A stretch of DNA of 64,000 bases from Mycobacterium colombiense CECT 3035 (GCF_002105755.1 NZ_CP020821.1:744001-808000); one strand, 5' to 3'. Positions 17,846 through 28,158 are shown, numbered from the stretch's first letter. Numbers and translations: made by a program. Notes: generated from the sequence alone by a model not told the origin.

Positions 17846-17865
17846 CACAGGAGACAACGCGCATC

Positions 17866-20800
17866 GTGACCGACAACGTCGACGTCAACACGTACCCCAA
17901 GCCGGCCGGCGGGGCGCCCGACTTCCCGGCGCTCGAGCTCGAGGTGCTCGACTACTGGGCCCGCGACGACACCTTCCGGGCCAGCATCGCCCGCCGCGAC
18001 GGCGCGCCGGAATACGTGTTCTACGACGGGCCGCCGTTCGCCAACGGGCTGCCGCACTACGGCCACCTGCTCACCGGCTACGTCAAGGACATCGTCCCGC
18101 GCTACCGCACCATGCGCGGCTACAAGGTGGAGCGCCGCTTCGGCTGGGACACCCACGGGCTGCCCGCCGAACTCGAAGTCGAGCGCCAGCTGGGCATCAC
18201 CGACAAGTCGCAGATCGACGACATGGGCATCGCCGCGTTCAACGACGCCTGCCGGGCCTCGGTGCTGCGCTACACCGACGAGTGGCAGGCCTACGTCACC
18301 CGCCAGGCGCGCTGGGTCGACTTCGACACCGACTACAAGACGCTGGACCTGCCCTACATGGAGTCGGTGATCTGGGCGTTCAAACAGCTCTGGGACAAGG
18401 GCCTGGCGTATGAGGGCTACCGGGTGTTGCCCTACTGCTGGCGCGACGAGACCCCGCTGTCCAACCACGAATTGCGGATGGACGACGACGTGTACCAGAG
18501 CCGCCAGGACCCCGCCCTGACGGTGGGCTTCAGGGTGGTCGGTGGCCCGCTGGACGGGGCGCACCTGCTGGTATGGACGACGACGCCGTGGACCCTGCCG
18601 TCCAACCTCGCCGTCGCCGTCAACCCCGAGGTGACCTACGTCGAGGTCGAGGCCGACGGCAAGCGCTTCGTCCTCGCGGAGCCGCGGCTGACCGCCTACG
18701 CGCGCGAGTTGCGCGAAGAGCCCGAGATCCTGGCCACCTACCGCGGGGCCGACCTGCTCGGTATGCGCTACCTGCCGCCGTTCCCGTATTTCATGGATCC
18801 GGAACCGGGCAGGGCCAACGCATTTCAGGTGCTGCCCGGTGAGTTCGTCACCACCGAGGACGGTACCGGCATCGTGCACATGGCGCCGGCCTACGGCGAG
18901 GACGACATGGCGACCACCGACAAGGTCGGCATCACCCCGGTCACGCCCGTCGATTCCAAGGGGCGCTTCGACGCCACGGTCCCGGATTACCAGGGGCAGC
19001 ACGTCTTTGACGCCAACCCGCACATCATCCGCGACCTGAAGAACGGCAGCGGTCCCGCCGCGGCCAACGGCGCCGTGCTGCTGCGCCACGAAACCTACGA
19101 GCACCCCTACCCGCACTGCTGGCGCTGCCGTAACCCGCTGATCTACCGGGCGGTGTCGTCGTGGTTCGTCGCGGTCACCGAGTTCCGGGACCGCATGGTC
19201 GAACTCAACCAGCAGATCACCTGGTACCCCGAGCACGTCAAGGACGGCCAGTTCGGCAAGTGGCTGGCCGGCGCCCGCGACTGGTCGATATCCCGAAACC
19301 GCTACTGGGGCACCCCGATTCCGGTGTGGAAGTCCGACGACCCGGCGTACCCGCGGGTCGACGCCTACGGCAGCCTCGACGAACTCGAACGCGACTTCGG
19401 GGTGCGGCCCACCAACCTGCACCGGCCGTTCATCGACGAGCTGACCCGGCCCAACCCCGACGACCCCACCGGCCGCAGCACGATGCGGCGCATCCCCGAC
19501 GTGCTCGACGTGTGGTTCGACTCGGGGTCCATGCCCTATGCCCAGGTGCACTTCCCGTTCGAGAACGAAGAGTGGTTCGACAGCCACTACCCCGGCGACT
19601 TCATCGTCGAGTACATCGGGCAGACCCGCGGCTGGTTCTACACCCTGCACGTGCTGGCCACCGCGCTGTTCGACCGTCCCGCCTTCAAAACCTGTGTGGC
19701 ACACGGCATCGTGCTGGGCTCCGACGGCCAGAAGATGAGCAAGTCGCTGCGCAACTATCCCGATGTGTCCGAGGTGTTCGACCGTGACGGCTCCGACGCC
19801 ATGCGCTGGTTCCTGATGGCCTCGCCGATCCTGCGCGGCGGCAATCTGATCGTCACCGAGCAGGGCATCCGCGAGGGTGTGCGCCAGGTGCTGCTGCCGT
19901 TCTGGAACGCCTACAGCTTCCTGGCCCTCTACGCGCCCAAAGTCGGTACCTGGCGCACCGATTCGACACAGGTGCTGGACCGCTACATCCTGGCCAAGCT
20001 CGCCGAGCTGCGCGACGAGCTGACCCACGAGATGGACACCTGCGACATCTCCCGGGCCTGCGAGCAGCTGCGCCAGTTCACCGAGGCGCTGACGAACTGG
20101 TATGTGCGACGGTCGCGTTCGCGGTTCTGGGAGGAAGACGTCGACGCCATCGACACCCTGCACACCGTGCTGGAGGTCACCGCGCGGCTGGCCGCGCCGC
20201 TGCTTCCGTCCGTGACCGAGATCGTCTGGCGCGGCCTGACGTCGCAGCGGTCGGTGCATCTCACCGATTGGCCGGCACCCGGCGACGTGCCCGCCGACCC
20301 GGACCTGGTCGCCGCGATGGATCAGGTCCGCGACGTCTGCTCGGCCGCGTCCTCGTTGCGCAAGGCCAAGAAGCTGCGGGTACGGCTGCCGCTGCCTAAA
20401 CTGACTGTGGCGGTGGAGAATCCACAGCGATTGGCGCCCTTCGCCGACCTGATCGCCGACGAGCTGAACGTCAAGAGCGTCGAGCTGACCGACGCGATCG
20501 ACACCTACGGCCGCTTCGAGCTCACCGTCAACGCGCGGGTGGCCGGGCCGCGGCTGGGCAAGGACGTGCAGGCCGCCATCAAGGCGGTCAAGGCGGGGGA
20601 GGGCGTCGTCAATGCGGACGGCACGCTGACCGCCGGACCCGCGGTGCTGCAACCCGAGGAATACAGTTCACGGCTGGTCGCGGCGGACCCGGAATTCACC
20701 GCCGCCCTGCCCGACGGGTCGGGCCTGGTGGTGCTCGATGGCACGGTGACCCCGGAACTGGAGGCCGAAGGCTGGGCCAAGGACCGGATCCGCGAGCTGC

Positions 20801-21003
20801 AGGAGCTGCGCAAGTCGACCGGGCTGGACGTCTCCGACCGCATCAGCGTGGTGATGGCGGTGCCCGGCGAGCGGGCCGACTGGGCGCGCACCCACCGCGA
20901 CCTCATCGCGGGCGAAATCCTGGCCACCAGTTTCGAATTCGGCGATCCGGTCGATGGCGCCGAGATCGGCGACGGTGTGCGGGTCAGCATCGCCAAGGCG
21001 TGA
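17866..21003 (+). CDS. ileS: Isoleucyl-tRNA synthetase
   Basis: A 1045-residue class Ia synthetase that charges tRNA-Ile. The catalytic signatures are the HIGH variant HYGH in [16 protein letters not shown] (about residue 60) and KMSKS in [12 protein letters not shown] (about residue 625). The editing (CP1) domain lies between them and the anticodon-binding helical domain after residue 700. Length and the HYGH form match the long mycobacterial (type 2) enzyme. GTG at 17866 gives [12 protein letters not shown], agreeing with the M. tuberculosis N terminus (MTDN). AGGAG at 17849-17853 precedes it, whereas the upstream GTG at 17842 would overlap that ribosome site. Expression should rise when uncharged tRNA-Ile binds the upstream T-box. 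Confidence 0.98.
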   Translation: MTDNVDVNTYPKPAGGAPDFPALELEVLDYWARDDTFRASIARRDGAPEYVFYDGPPFANGLPHYGHLLTGYVKDIVPRYRTMRGYKVERRFGWDTHGLPAELEVERQLGITDKSQIDDMGIAAFNDACRASVLRYTDEWQAYVTRQARWVDFDTDYKTLDLPYMESVIWAFKQLWDKGLAYEGYRVLPYCWRDETPLSNHELRMDDDVYQSRQDPALTVGFRVVGGPLDGAHLLVWTTTPWTLPSNLAVAVNPEVTYVEVEADGKRFVLAEPRLTAYARELREEPEILATYRGADLLGMRYLPPFPYFMDPEPGRANAFQVLPGEFVTTEDGTGIVHMAPAYGEDDMATTDKVGITPVTPVDSKGRFDATVPDYQGQHVFDANPHIIRDLKNGSGPAAANGAVLLRHETYEHPYPHCWRCRNPLIYRAVSSWFVAVTEFRDRMVELNQQITWYPEHVKDGQFGKWLAGARDWSISRNRYWGTPIPVWKSDDPAYPRVDAYGSLDELERDFGVRPTNLHRPFIDELTRPNPDDPTGRSTMRRIPDVLDVWFDSGSMPYAQVHFPFENEEWFDSHYPGDFIVEYIGQTRGWFYTLHVLATALFDRPAFKTCVAHGIVLGSDGQKMSKSLRNYPDVSEVFDRDGSDAMRWFLMASPILRGGNLIVTEQGIREGVRQVLLPFWNAYSFLALYAPKVGTWRTDSTQVLDRYILAKLAELRDELTHEMDTCDISRACEQLRQFTEALTNWYVRRSRSRFWEEDVDAIDTLHTVLEVTARLAAPLLPSVTEIVWRGLTSQRSVHLTDWPAPGDVPADPDLVAAMDQVRDVCSAASSLRKAKKLRVRLPLPKLTVAVENPQRLAPFADLIADELNVKSVELTDAIDTYGRFELTVNARVAGPRLGKDVQAAIKAVKAGEGVVNADGTLTAGPAVLQPEEYSSRLVAADPEFTAALPDGSGLVVLDGTVTPELEAEGWAKDRIRELQELRKSTGLDVSDRISVVMAVPGERADWARTHRDLIAGEILATSFEFGDPVDGAEIGDGVRVSIAKA

Positions 21004-21015
21004 ACCGCGAACCGG

Positions 21016-21537
21016 TCAGGCGCGCGACCACAGCGCCCGGTGGGCGTGCGGCCAGAACGGCATGCCCGCCACCACCGTCGCCCCGGTCGCGATCAGGCCG
21101 ACCGCGACGTCCACGCTCTCGCGCCCTTCCTTGGCCCAGTAGACGTCCTTGAGGTCCAACAGCAGCGCCAGCTCGTCGACGATCATCGCGTTGGCGGCAC
21201 CATAGGCCACCGCCGCCGCGGGATGCCGCCGCTGCTTGTCGGTTCCGCGCAGCCCCACTCCCGCCACGGTCGCCAGCATCCCGATGCCGATGTTGTAGTG
21301 GTGGAAGTGCTTGCCGCCCAACGACATTCCGCCACCGGAAGGTCCGTGGCCGGCGCGGATCCAGTGGGTGAGGCCCCGCAGCCCCGCGAAGGTCAGGGTG
21401 AACGACACCCACGCCAGCACCGTGGCCTGCTCGCCGGGTTGCAGGCGCTGGTCCCATTGGTGGCGCAGCCGCGCCCACCGCTTCGCGGGAGGCGCATCCC
21501 CGGGCGAAACGGCCGCGTCGCCGGCCCCGGTGCTCAT
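21016..21537 (-). CDS. Conserved membrane protein with about four transmembrane segments
   Basis: A 173-residue protein. After a 35-residue polar N terminus there are hydrophobic stretches at [56 protein letters not shown] and [30 protein letters not shown] motif (about residue 75) and an acidic [14 protein letters not shown] stretch are the most distinctive features and suggest metal or lipid handling, but I do not recognise a named family. It converges with ileS (12-bp gap). Its ATG overlaps the stop of a 24-residue upstream ORF by ATGA, so it is probably translationally coupled to that ORF. Confidence 0.75.
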   Translation of the reverse strand: MSTGAGDAAVSPGDAPPAKRWARLRHQWDQRLQPGEQATVLAWVSFTLTFAGLRGLTHWIRAGHGPSGGGMSLGGKHFHHYNIGIGMLATVAGVGLRGTDKQRRHPAAAVAYGAANAMIVDELALLLDLKDVYWAKEGRESVDVAVGLIATGATVVAGMPFWPHAHRALWSRA

Positions 21538-21608
21538 CGGCGGACCCCGACCGCCCCGGCCGGGCGCCGCGAGCTGCGGATCCGGCGGGGCGCCAGCTTC
21601 ATGGCCAT
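21534..21608 (-). CDS. 24-residue leaderless upstream ORF coupled to the membrane-protein gene
   Basis: ATG at 21608 (minus strand) opens an ORF starting [15 protein letters not shown] and ending in TGA at 21536-21534, which overlaps the ATG of the membrane-protein gene (21537) by four bases. A TAACGT hexamer sits six bases before the ATG, the spacing seen for leaderless mycobacterial genes. The peptide is Arg-rich and has no recognisable domain. The ORF is too short to prove by coding statistics. The promoter spacing and stop-start overlap together are the evidence. Confidence 0.4.
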   Translation of the reverse strand: MAMKLAPRRIRSSRRPAGAVGVRR

Positions 21609-21659
21609 GACAAAACGTTAGTCCAACTGGCCCTTCGCGCGGGCCCTAGCATCGATCGT

Positions 21660-23078
21660 GTGGAGTCGCGGTGGGTGCTGCACCTGGACATGGACGCGTT
21701 CTTCGCCTCCGTCGAGCAACTCACCCGCCCGACGCTGCGCGGACGCCCGGTGCTGGTCGGTGGCGTGGGCGGGCGCGGCGTGGTGGCCGGGGCCAGCTAC
21801 GAGGCGCGCGTGTTCGGGGCGCGCTCGGCCATGCCCATGCACCAGGCGCGCCGGCTGGTCGGCGTGAGCGCGGTGGTGCTGCCGCCGCGCGGCGTGGTGT
21901 ACGGGCTGGCCAGCAGGCGCGTCTTCGACACCATCCGCGCCGTGGTGCCCGTGGTCGAGCAGCTGTCCTTCGACGAGGGATTCGGCGAACCGGCACAGCT
22001 CGCCGGGGCGTCGGCGGCGGAGGTCGAGGCGTTCTGCGAGGACCTGCGGCGACGGGTCCGCGACGACACCGGACTGATCGCCTCGGTGGGTGCGGGCTCG
22101 GGCAAGCAGATCGCCAAGATCGCCTCCGGGCTGGCCAAGCCCGACGGGGTCCGGGTGGTGCGCCGCGCCGAAGAGCGGCTGTTGCTCGGCGGGCTGCCGG
22201 TGCGCCGGCTGTGGGGGATCGGCCCCGTCGCCGAGGAGCGGCTGCATCGCCTCGGCATCGAGACCATCGGGGAGCTGGCCGCGCTGACCGAGCCCGAGGC
22301 CGCCAACATCCTGGGCGCCACGATCGGGCCGGCGCTGCACCGGCTGGCCCGCGGCATCGACGACCGCCCGGTCGCCGAGCGGGCCGAGGCCAAGCAGATC
22401 AGCTCCGAGTCGACGTTCGCCGCCGACCTGACCAGCCTGGAGCAGCTGCGTGAGGCCATCGAGCCGATCGCCGAGCACGCCCATCACCGCCTGCTGCGCG
22501 ACGGCCGCGGCGCGCGCACCGTCACCGTCAAGCTGAAGAAATCCGACATGAGCACGCTGACCCGGTCCGCCACGCTGCCCTACGCCACCACCGAGGTCGC
22601 CGCGCTGGTGGGCATGGCCCGCCGGCTGCTGCTCGATCCGCGCGAGATCGGGCCCATTCGCCTTCTCGGCGTGGGCTTTTCGGGGCTGAGTGACGTGCGC
22701 CAGGAATCGCTGTTTCCGGATTTGGAACTGGCTGCGCCGCAATCGGATTCATCGTCGGTGGAGACCGCGACCGAGGCCATGTATGGGCCCGGTCCCCAGC
22801 CGGCAGAGGCTGCGGGGTGGCGGGTCGGCGACGACGTCGCCCACCGCGAGCTCGGGCACGGCTGGGTGCAGGGCGCGGGCCACGGCGTGGTCACCGCGCG
22901 GTTCGAAACCCGCAGCACCGGCCCCGGCCCGGCCCGGACCTTTCCCGCCGACGGCGGCGACCTGGTGCGCGCCAACCCGATCGATTCCCTGGACTGGCCC
23001 GATTACGCCGGGGAGCTGCAGGCCTCAGAAGTCAGAGCGCTGTCAGCCCCACCGGGCGACGACGTCGGCGACCGGTAG
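21660..23078 (+). CDS. dinX: DNA polymerase IV, Y-family (DinX/DinB1-like)
   Basis: A 472-residue translesion polymerase. The first metal site is in [14 protein letters not shown] (residues 8-21), and the second catalytic DE is in [11 protein letters not shown] (about residue 103). Helix-hairpin-helix and little-finger domains follow to about residue 345. A beta-clamp-binding peptide QESLF lies at about residue 350, and about 115 further residues form a tail typical of this mycobacterial paralogue (Rv1537). GTG at 21660 is the start, and a TAGCAT hexamer at 21647-21652 implies a leaderless message. The 3' end overlaps convergently the reconstructed end of ansA by 36 bp. Confidence 0.95.
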   Translation: MESRWVLHLDMDAFFASVEQLTRPTLRGRPVLVGGVGGRGVVAGASYEARVFGARSAMPMHQARRLVGVSAVVLPPRGVVYGLASRRVFDTIRAVVPVVEQLSFDEGFGEPAQLAGASAAEVEAFCEDLRRRVRDDTGLIASVGAGSGKQIAKIASGLAKPDGVRVVRRAEERLLLGGLPVRRLWGIGPVAEERLHRLGIETIGELAALTEPEAANILGATIGPALHRLARGIDDRPVAERAEAKQISSESTFAADLTSLEQLREAIEPIAEHAHHRLLRDGRGARTVTVKLKKSDMSTLTRSATLPYATTEVAALVGMARRLLLDPREIGPIRLLGVGFSGLSDVRQESLFPDLELAAPQSDSSSVETATEAMYGPGPQPAEAAGWRVGDDVAHRELGHGWVQGAGHGVVTARFETRSTGPGPARTFPADGGDLVRANPIDSLDWPDYAGELQASEVRALSAPPGDDVGDR

Positions 23079-23980
23079 CCCCGCGGCCAGCGCGGCGATC
23101 AGCAGGACGCGCGCCTGAGGCGGTCGCAGCCGCGGCACCATCACCGCCCCGCCGCCGCCATGTCGTGCCCGGGGCCATAGCTGGCGCCCACCGACCCGCC
23201 GGGGACGCGGGTGGACACCGCGACGACGACCCCGTCGCCGCAGTGCCGGCGCACCGCGTCGACCACCGCGGGTCCGGCGTTTCCCGAACCCAGCGCCTCG
23301 AGCACCACGCCCCGCGCCCCGGCGGCCACGCACGCATCGAGCGCCACCGCGTCGCTGCCCAGGTACGCCGCAACGATGTCGACGCGCGGGGCGCCGGTGG
23401 CCCGCAGCTCGCCGACGAACGGGCGGGTCTTCGGGCCGGTCAGGGACACGTCACCGGCCACGGATCCGAGCGGGCGGCCGGTGAAGCCGCTCAGGTCCTC
23501 GGTGGCCACCTTGCTCATGCCCAGCGGTTGCAGCACCCGGCCGGCGAAACACAACAGCACGCCCAGGTCACGGGCGGCCGGGCTGGCCGCCACCGCCAGG
23601 GCGTCGCGCACATTCGCCGGGCCGTCAGCGTCGGGGGCGTCGGCACTGCGCATGGCGCCGGTCAGCACGACCGGGGCCCGGCCCGCATAGGTGAGCTCGA
23701 GCCACAGCGCGCTCTCCTCCATGGTGTCGGTGCCGTGCAGCACCACCACACCGTCGGCGCCGCCGTCGACCGCGGCCGTCACCGCGTCGCGGATCCGGTC
23801 CCAATCGGCCAGTGTCAGCTCCGAGCTGTCCACCGCCAGCAGGTCGACGACGTCGACGTCGTGTCCTTCGCGGAAAGGCGCCGTGAGATCCGACCCGGTG
23901 TAGGAGGGCCGGTGCACCCCGTCGGCTCCGGTGCCGGTCGATATCGTGCCTCCGGTGGCGATCACGGTGAGGCGGGCCAT
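23043..23980 (-). CDS. ansA: L-asparaginase, type I/II-like; C terminus displaced by a single-base loss
   Basis: A homologue of Rv1538c that hydrolyses asparagine to aspartate and ammonia. It shows both catalytic threonine regions: IATGGTIS near the N terminus and [14 protein letters not shown] at about residue 90. [14 protein letters not shown] lies between them and [10 protein letters not shown] further on. The ORF starts at ATG 23980 ([11 protein letters not shown]); an upstream ATG at 23998 is possible. The frame breaks after GHDMAAAG at the CCCC of 23147-23150. Adding one C on the plus strand restores [19 protein letters not shown] and the conserved end [10 protein letters not shown], with stop at 23043. 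Read through, the protein is 312 residues, close to the 326 of the M. tuberculosis enzyme. As given in the sequence, the frame ends at 23141 without the last 35 or so residues. Confidence 0.9.
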
Positions 23981-24052
23981 GCTGGCATCATTGCGCATCG
24001 CCGCCGCGCGAACATGGCTAGCCCGCGCGGGGCGGTAGGGGATGATGGGGAC

Positions 24053-24703
24053 GTGCCTGAAGAACCAACGAACTCGACTGAGCCGGTGACCTCAGCCGAA
24101 GAGGCTGGTGGGGCCGCCCCGGTCGAGCGAGACGCGGAGCCCGAATCGGTCGCTTCGCCCGGACCCGCGCCACGGCGGCTGCGGCTGCTGCTGTCGATCG
24201 CGGCGATCATCCTGGCCCTCGACGTGGTCACCAAGGTGCTTGCCGTCAAACTGCTGCCGCCCGGCCAGCCGGTGCCGATCATCGGCGACACGGTGACCTG
24301 GACCCTGGTGCGCAATTCCGGTGCGGCCTTCTCGATGGCGACCGGCTACACCTGGGTGCTGACGCTGATCGCGACCGGCGTGGTGGCCGGCATCTTCTGG
24401 ATGGGGCGCCGGCTGGTGTCGCCCTGGTGGGCGGTGGGCCTGGGGATGATCCTCGGCGGCGCCATGGGCAACCTGGTCGATCGCTTCTTCCGTGCCCCGG
24501 GGCCGCTGCGCGGGCATGTCGTGGACTTCCTGTCGGTCGGCTGGTGGCCGGTGTTCAACGTCGCCGACCCCTCCGTGGTCGGCGGGGCCATCCTGCTGGT
24601 GGTGCTGTCGATCTTCGGGTTCGATTTCGACTCGGTAGGTCGGCGCACCGCCGGCGACCGGCGCAAGGACGAGGGCGACAGCCAGGACAGCGCGGGTGAG
24701 TGA
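24053..24703 (+). CDS. lspA: Lipoprotein signal peptidase (prolipoprotein signal peptidase II)
   Basis: A 216-residue inner-membrane aspartyl protease that removes signal peptides from diacylglyceryl-modified lipoproteins. A 40-residue acidic cytosolic N terminus precedes four transmembrane helices starting at [19 protein letters not shown]. Family motifs are [10 protein letters not shown] (about residue 88), GNLVDRFF with the first catalytic Asp (about residue 142) and FNVADPSVV with the second (about residue 170). GTG at 24053 is the start that gives a protein near the length of the M. tuberculosis homologue; upstream in-frame sequence is shadow of dinX and ansA. The stop overlaps the start of the next gene by 8 bp. 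Confidence 0.95.
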   Translation: MPEEPTNSTEPVTSAEEAGGAAPVERDAEPESVASPGPAPRRLRLLLSIAAIILALDVVTKVLAVKLLPPGQPVPIIGDTVTWTLVRNSGAAFSMATGYTWVLTLIATGVVAGIFWMGRRLVSPWWAVGLGMILGGAMGNLVDRFFRAPGPLRGHVVDFLSVGWWPVFNVADPSVVGGAILLVVLSIFGFDFDSVGRRTAGDRRKDEGDSQDSAGE

Positions 24704-25622
24704 CCGCTCGATGCCCGTCCCGGAGGGCCTGGCGGGCATGCGCGTCGACGCCGGGCTGGCCCGCCTGCTGGGGTTGTCGCGCAGCGCGGCGGCGGCGATC
24801 GCCGAGGACGGCGGCGTCGAACTCGACGGCGTCCAGGCCGGCAAGTCCGACCGGCTGACCGGCGGCGCGTGGCTGCAGGTGCGGCTGCCCGAGGCGCCCG
24901 CCCCGCCGCAGAACACGCCGGTCGACATCGAGGGCATGACGATCCTGTACTCCGACGACGACATCGTCGCCGTCGACAAGCCGGCGGCCGTGGCCGCGCA
25001 CGCGTCTGTCGGCTGGACCGGGCCCACGGTGCTCGGCGGCCTGGCCGCCGCCGGCTACCGGATCACCACCTCGGGTGTGCCCGAGCGGCAGGGCATCGTG
25101 CACCGGCTCGACGTCGGCACGTCCGGGGTGATGGTGGTGGCGCTGTCCGAGCGCGCCTACACCCTGCTCAAGCGGGCGTTCAAACAGCGCACCGTCGACA
25201 AGCGCTATCACGCGCTGGTGCAAGGACATCCGGACCCGTCCAGCGGGACCATCGACGCGCCGATCGGGCGGCACCGCGGCGGCGAGTGGAAGTTCGCGGT
25301 CACCAAGGACGGCAGGCACAGCCTCACCCACTACGACACGGTGGAGGCCTTCGTCGCCGCCAGCCTGCTCGACGTGCACCTGGAAACCGGCCGCACCCAC
25401 CAGATCCGGGTGCATTTCTCCGCGCTGCACCACCCGTGCTGCGGTGACCTCGTCTACGGTGCCGACCCCAAGCTCGCGAAAAAGCTTGGGCTGGAACGCC
25501 AATGGCTGCATGCCCGCTCGCTGTCGTTCGCGCACCCGGCCGACGGCCGGCGGATCGAGATCGTCAGCCCCTACCCGCCCGACCTGCAGCACGCGCTGGA
25601 CGTGTTGCGCGACGAGGGCTGA
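24696..25622 (+). CDS. RluA/RluD-family pseudouridine synthase (Rv1540-like)
   Basis: A 308-residue protein with an N-terminal S4 RNA-binding domain (about residues 10-75) and a RluA-type catalytic domain. The catalytic Asp is in [18 protein letters not shown] (about residue 140). Further motifs are [10 protein letters not shown] and [14 protein letters not shown] (about residue 230). The family isomerises uridines in 23S rRNA or tRNA; the exact target cannot be read from sequence. It starts with GTG inside the lspA 3' end (8-bp overlap), so the two genes form a coupled pair, as in many bacteria. Confidence 0.92.
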   Translation: MSDRSMPVPEGLAGMRVDAGLARLLGLSRSAAAAIAEDGGVELDGVQAGKSDRLTGGAWLQVRLPEAPAPPQNTPVDIEGMTILYSDDDIVAVDKPAAVAAHASVGWTGPTVLGGLAAAGYRITTSGVPERQGIVHRLDVGTSGVMVVALSERAYTLLKRAFKQRTVDKRYHALVQGHPDPSSGTIDAPIGRHRGGEWKFAVTKDGRHSLTHYDTVEAFVAASLLDVHLETGRTHQIRVHFSALHHPCCGDLVYGADPKLAKKLGLERQWLHARSLSFAHPADGRRIEIVSPYPPDLQHALDVLRDEG

Positions 25623-25623
25623 C

Positions 25624-26391
25624 TCAGGCGGGCTTGCGGGCCTCGACGAGCAGCCGCACGGAGTGGGCGACGAACGGCCCCTCGGATTCGATGCGCTCGT
25701 GCAGTTCGGCCAGCCGCTCGCGGTAGCGCTGCACGCTGAAGTCGGGCACCGTCCAGATCACCTTGCGCAGGAAGTACACCACGGCCCCGATGTCGAAGAA
25801 CTCGGCGCGCATCCGCTCCATCCGCACATCGACAACCTCCAGCCCGGCCGCCTCGGCCTGCGCGCGCACGGCGTCCGGGTGAAACTCGGCCCACTTCTCC
25901 GGCTGCGGCCCGATGAAAAACTCGACCAGCTCGCCCATGGTGGCCGGGCCGATGTGCTGCGCGAAGTACGTGCCGCCCGGCCGGAGCACCCGGCGGATCT
26001 CCGTCCACCAGACCGAGATCGGGTGACGGGTGGTCACCAGGTCGAACGCGTCGTCGGCGAACGGCAACGGGGGTTCGTCGCGGGTCGCGACGACCACCAC
26101 GCCCAGGGCGTGCAGGCGCCGGGTGGCCAGCGCCGCGTTCGGCGGCCACGTCTCGATGGCCGCCATGGTCGGCGGGAACGGTGCCGCGCCGGACAGCACC
26201 TCCCCGCCGCCGGTGTGAATGTCCAGCGCCGCCGACACCGTCGCCAACCGCGCCCGCAGCAGCCGCTGATAGCCCCATGACGGGCGTTCCTCGGTGGCCC
26301 GGCCGTCCAGCCACGAAAAGTCCCAGCCCTCGACCGGGGCGGCGTCCGCCTCGGCGATCAGGTCGTCAAATGTGCGCCGCATGTCAGGCAT
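25624..26391 (-). CDS. Class I SAM-dependent methyltransferase
   Basis: A 255-residue protein. The SAM-binding region is ALDIHTGGGEVLSG (motif I, about residues 55-68), followed by ATRRLHALGVVVVATRDEPPLPF and the motif IV/post-I segment FDLVTTRHPISVWWTEIRRV (about residue 115). The VLRPGGTYF motif lies at about residue 138. The GxGxG loop is replaced by TGGGE, still compatible with SAM binding. The substrate is unknown. It converges with the pseudouridine synthase with a 1-bp gap and lies 27 bp downstream of glbN on the same strand, so it may be co-transcribed with it. In M. tuberculosis I recall lprI at this position, so the content differs. Confidence 0.85.
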   Translation of the reverse strand: MPDMRRTFDDLIAEADAAPVEGWDFSWLDGRATEERPSWGYQRLLRARLATVSAALDIHTGGGEVLSGAAPFPPTMAAIETWPPNAALATRRLHALGVVVVATRDEPPLPFADDAFDLVTTRHPISVWWTEIRRVLRPGGTYFAQHIGPATMGELVEFFIGPQPEKWAEFHPDAVRAQAEAAGLEVVDVRMERMRAEFFDIGAVVYFLRKVIWTVPDFSVQRYRERLAELHERIESEGPFVAHSVRLLVEARKPA

Positions 26392-26418
26392 GCTAGGCGT
26401 GCGGCGCGCCTAAAACCG

Positions 26419-26829
26419 TCAGATTCTGACCTTGCCGGCGTCGCCCGTGGCGATCTGGGGGGCCAGCGGGGCGATCGCGCCGAGTATCTCGGTGACCGTC
26501 TCCGACGGCACCCCGGCTGCGGCCAGCGCGTCGGCCAAATGGCCCGCCACCAAACCGAAGTGGTGCATGGTGATCCCGCGGCCCTGGTGCACCTGCTTCA
26601 TCGGCGCGCCGGTGTAGGGCTCCGGGCCGCCTAGGGCGGCGGCGAAGAATTCCACCTGCTTGCCCTTCAGGCGGTTCATGTTCGTGCCGGTGAAGAAGCC
26701 GGACAGCTCGTCGTCGGCAAGCACGCGAACGTAGAAGTCCTCCACCACGACTTCGATCGCCTCGTGCCCACCGATCCGGTCGTAGACGGGTGCCGGTGCG
26801 GACTTGCGGAAGCGCGCCAGAATTTTCAT
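26419..26829 (-). CDS. glbN: Truncated haemoglobin N (group I)
   Basis: A 136-residue 2-on-2 haemoglobin that detoxifies nitric oxide by NO dioxygenation in the M. tuberculosis homologue. The core is almost identical to what I remember of M. tuberculosis trHbN. It has the B10 Tyr in [11 protein letters not shown] (about residue 33), the E-helix with [13 protein letters not shown] (distal Gln), and the proximal F8 His in GRGITMHHF (about residue 81). The short N-terminal pre-A extension ([12 protein letters not shown]) is also present, a feature linked to fast NO turnover in the family. ATG at 26829 is the natural start. It is divergent from the SDR pair, and a 14-bp palindrome lies in the shared upstream region. 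Confidence 0.95.
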   Translation of the reverse strand: MKILARFRKSAPAPVYDRIGGHEAIEVVVEDFYVRVLADDELSGFFTGTNMNRLKGKQVEFFAAALGGPEPYTGAPMKQVHQGRGITMHHFGLVAGHLADALAAAGVPSETVTEILGAIAPLAPQIATGDAGKVRI

Positions 26830-26867
26830 AAGCTGGATTGGATCATTCCGGCGTTGCCCGTCGGTTA

Positions 26868-26881
26868 GTGTGCGATCACAC
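26868..26881. promoter_or_regulatory. Palindrome GTGTG-N4-CACAC upstream of glbN
   Basis: GTGTGCGATCACAC at 26868-26881 is a perfect 5+5 palindrome, 39 bp before the glbN start. It resembles operators of GntR or CRP-like dimers, though the spacing is shorter than the mycobacterial CRP consensus. The region 26830-27012 otherwise holds no gene that I can support. Confidence 0.35.
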
Positions 26882-27012
26882 CCGGATTGCCCTGTGTAAC
26901 AAGCGGATTGCCCACGGCTGGCGGTCGCTGCCGGCGGGCCGTGAGGCCCGGCGCCGCGTTACATGACGGCAATCTGCATCGGGGTGACGGATTGATGTCC
27001 TAGGTTGGCTTA

Positions 27013-27117
27013 ATGATGCACGTCACATCACTCGCGCAGCCCCGCAAGGCGGTCGTGGTCATCGGGCTGGCCAGTTGCGGTCGGGGGGCTCACATCATCA
27101 GGGGTGAAAGCCGATGA
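27013..27117 (+). CDS. 34-residue leaderless upstream ORF coupled to the SDR gene
   Basis: ATG at 27013 opens an ORF beginning MMHVTSLAQPRKAVVVIGL and ending in TGA 27115-27117, which overlaps the ATG of the SDR gene (27114) by ATGA. A TAGGTT hexamer at 27001-27006 lies six bases upstream, as for leaderless transcripts. The sequence contains a hydrophobic stretch (AVVVIGLA) and one Cys, but no known motif. It probably governs translation of the downstream gene by coupling. The architecture is the same as the mini-ORF at 21608-21534. Confidence 0.45.
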   Translation: MMHVTSLAQPRKAVVVIGLASCGRGAHIIRGESR

Positions 27118-28154
27118 ATCTTGGTGACTTAACGAACTTGGTGGAGAACTCGATCGGGAGCCTGGTGGAAAAGCCACTGGCCGCGGTGTCCCACATCGTC
27201 AACACCCCGAACTCGGCCGGGCGGTATCGGCCGTTCTATCTGAGGAATCTGCTGGACGCGGTGCAGGGCCGCACGCTCGAGGAGGCGGTCAAGGGCAGGA
27301 CCATCCTGATCACCGGGGGATCGTCGGGCATCGGTGAGGCCGCCGCGAAGAAGATCGCCGAGGCCGGGGGGACGGTGGCGCTGGTGGCGCGCACCCGGGA
27401 GAACCTGGAGAAGGTCGCCGACGAGATCCGCGACGGCGGCGGGGCCGCCCACGTCTACCCGTGCGACCTGTCCGACATGGACGCCATCGCCGCGATGGCC
27501 GATCAGGTGCTCGCGGATCTCGGCGGCGTCGACATCCTGATCAACAACGCCGGCCGCTCGATTCGGCGCTCGCTCGAGCTGTCCTACGACCGGATCCACG
27601 ACTATCAGCGCACGATGCAGCTGAACTATCTCGGCGCGGTCCAGTTGATCCTCAAATTCATCCCCGGGATGCGCGAGCGGGGATACGGGCACATCGTCAA
27701 CGTCTCCTCGGTCGGCGTGCAGACCCGCGCGCCGCGCTTCGGCGCCTACATCGCCAGCAAGGCCGCGCTGGACAGCCTGTGCGACTCGCTGCAGGCCGAG
27801 ACCGTCAACGACGACGTGCGGTTCACCACGGTGCACATGGCGCTGGTGCGCACGCCGATGATCAGTCCGACCACGCTCTACGACAAGTTCCCGGCGCTGA
27901 CGCCCGAGCAGGCGGCCGGGGTGATCGCCGACGCGATCGTGCATCGGCCGCGGCGGGCCAGCTCGCCGTTCGGGCAGTTCGCCGCGGTCGCCGACGCCGT
28001 CAACCCGGCGGTGATGGACCGGGTGCGCAACCGGGCGTTCGCCATGTTCGGCGATTCCGACGCGGCCAAGGGTGATGAAACATCAACCGAGACAACGCAA
28101 TTCGATAAGCGCAGCGAAAACTTTGTGCGGGCGACCCGCGGGATACATTGGTGA
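27114..28154 (+). CDS. Short-chain dehydrogenase/reductase, Rv1543-like (putative fatty acyl-CoA reductase)
   Basis: A 346-residue SDR. About 65 N-terminal residues (MNLGDLTNLVENSIGSLVEK onward) precede the Rossmann motif TGGSSGIGEAAA (about residue 68). NAG follows in DILINNAGRSIRR, then the catalytic Ser in VSSVGVQTRAP and YxxxK in YIASKAALDS. In M. tuberculosis the orthologue Rv1543 is annotated as a possible fatty acyl-CoA reductase, so a role in reducing long-chain acyl or aldehyde substrates is likely by homology. It follows a coupled mini-ORF and is followed, 4 bp later, by a second SDR, so the two form an operon. Confidence 0.9.
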   Translation: MNLGDLTNLVENSIGSLVEKPLAAVSHIVNTPNSAGRYRPFYLRNLLDAVQGRTLEEAVKGRTILITGGSSGIGEAAAKKIAEAGGTVALVARTRENLEKVADEIRDGGGAAHVYPCDLSDMDAIAAMADQVLADLGGVDILINNAGRSIRRSLELSYDRIHDYQRTMQLNYLGAVQLILKFIPGMRERGYGHIVNVSSVGVQTRAPRFGAYIASKAALDSLCDSLQAETVNDDVRFTTVHMALVRTPMISPTTLYDKFPALTPEQAAGVIADAIVHRPRRASSPFGQFAAVADAVNPAVMDRVRNRAFAMFGDSDAAKGDETSTETTQFDKRSENFVRATRGIHW

Positions 28155-28158
28155 CACC

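Noticed and set aside
17755..20652. Minus-strand ORF of 965 codons opposite ileS
   Set aside because: It has no start context or domain, and it mirrors ileS codon periodicity.
22817..24052. N-terminal extension of the lspA frame
   Set aside because: It runs through dinX and ansA in another frame and is compositionally a shadow; GTG 24053 gives a normal LspA.
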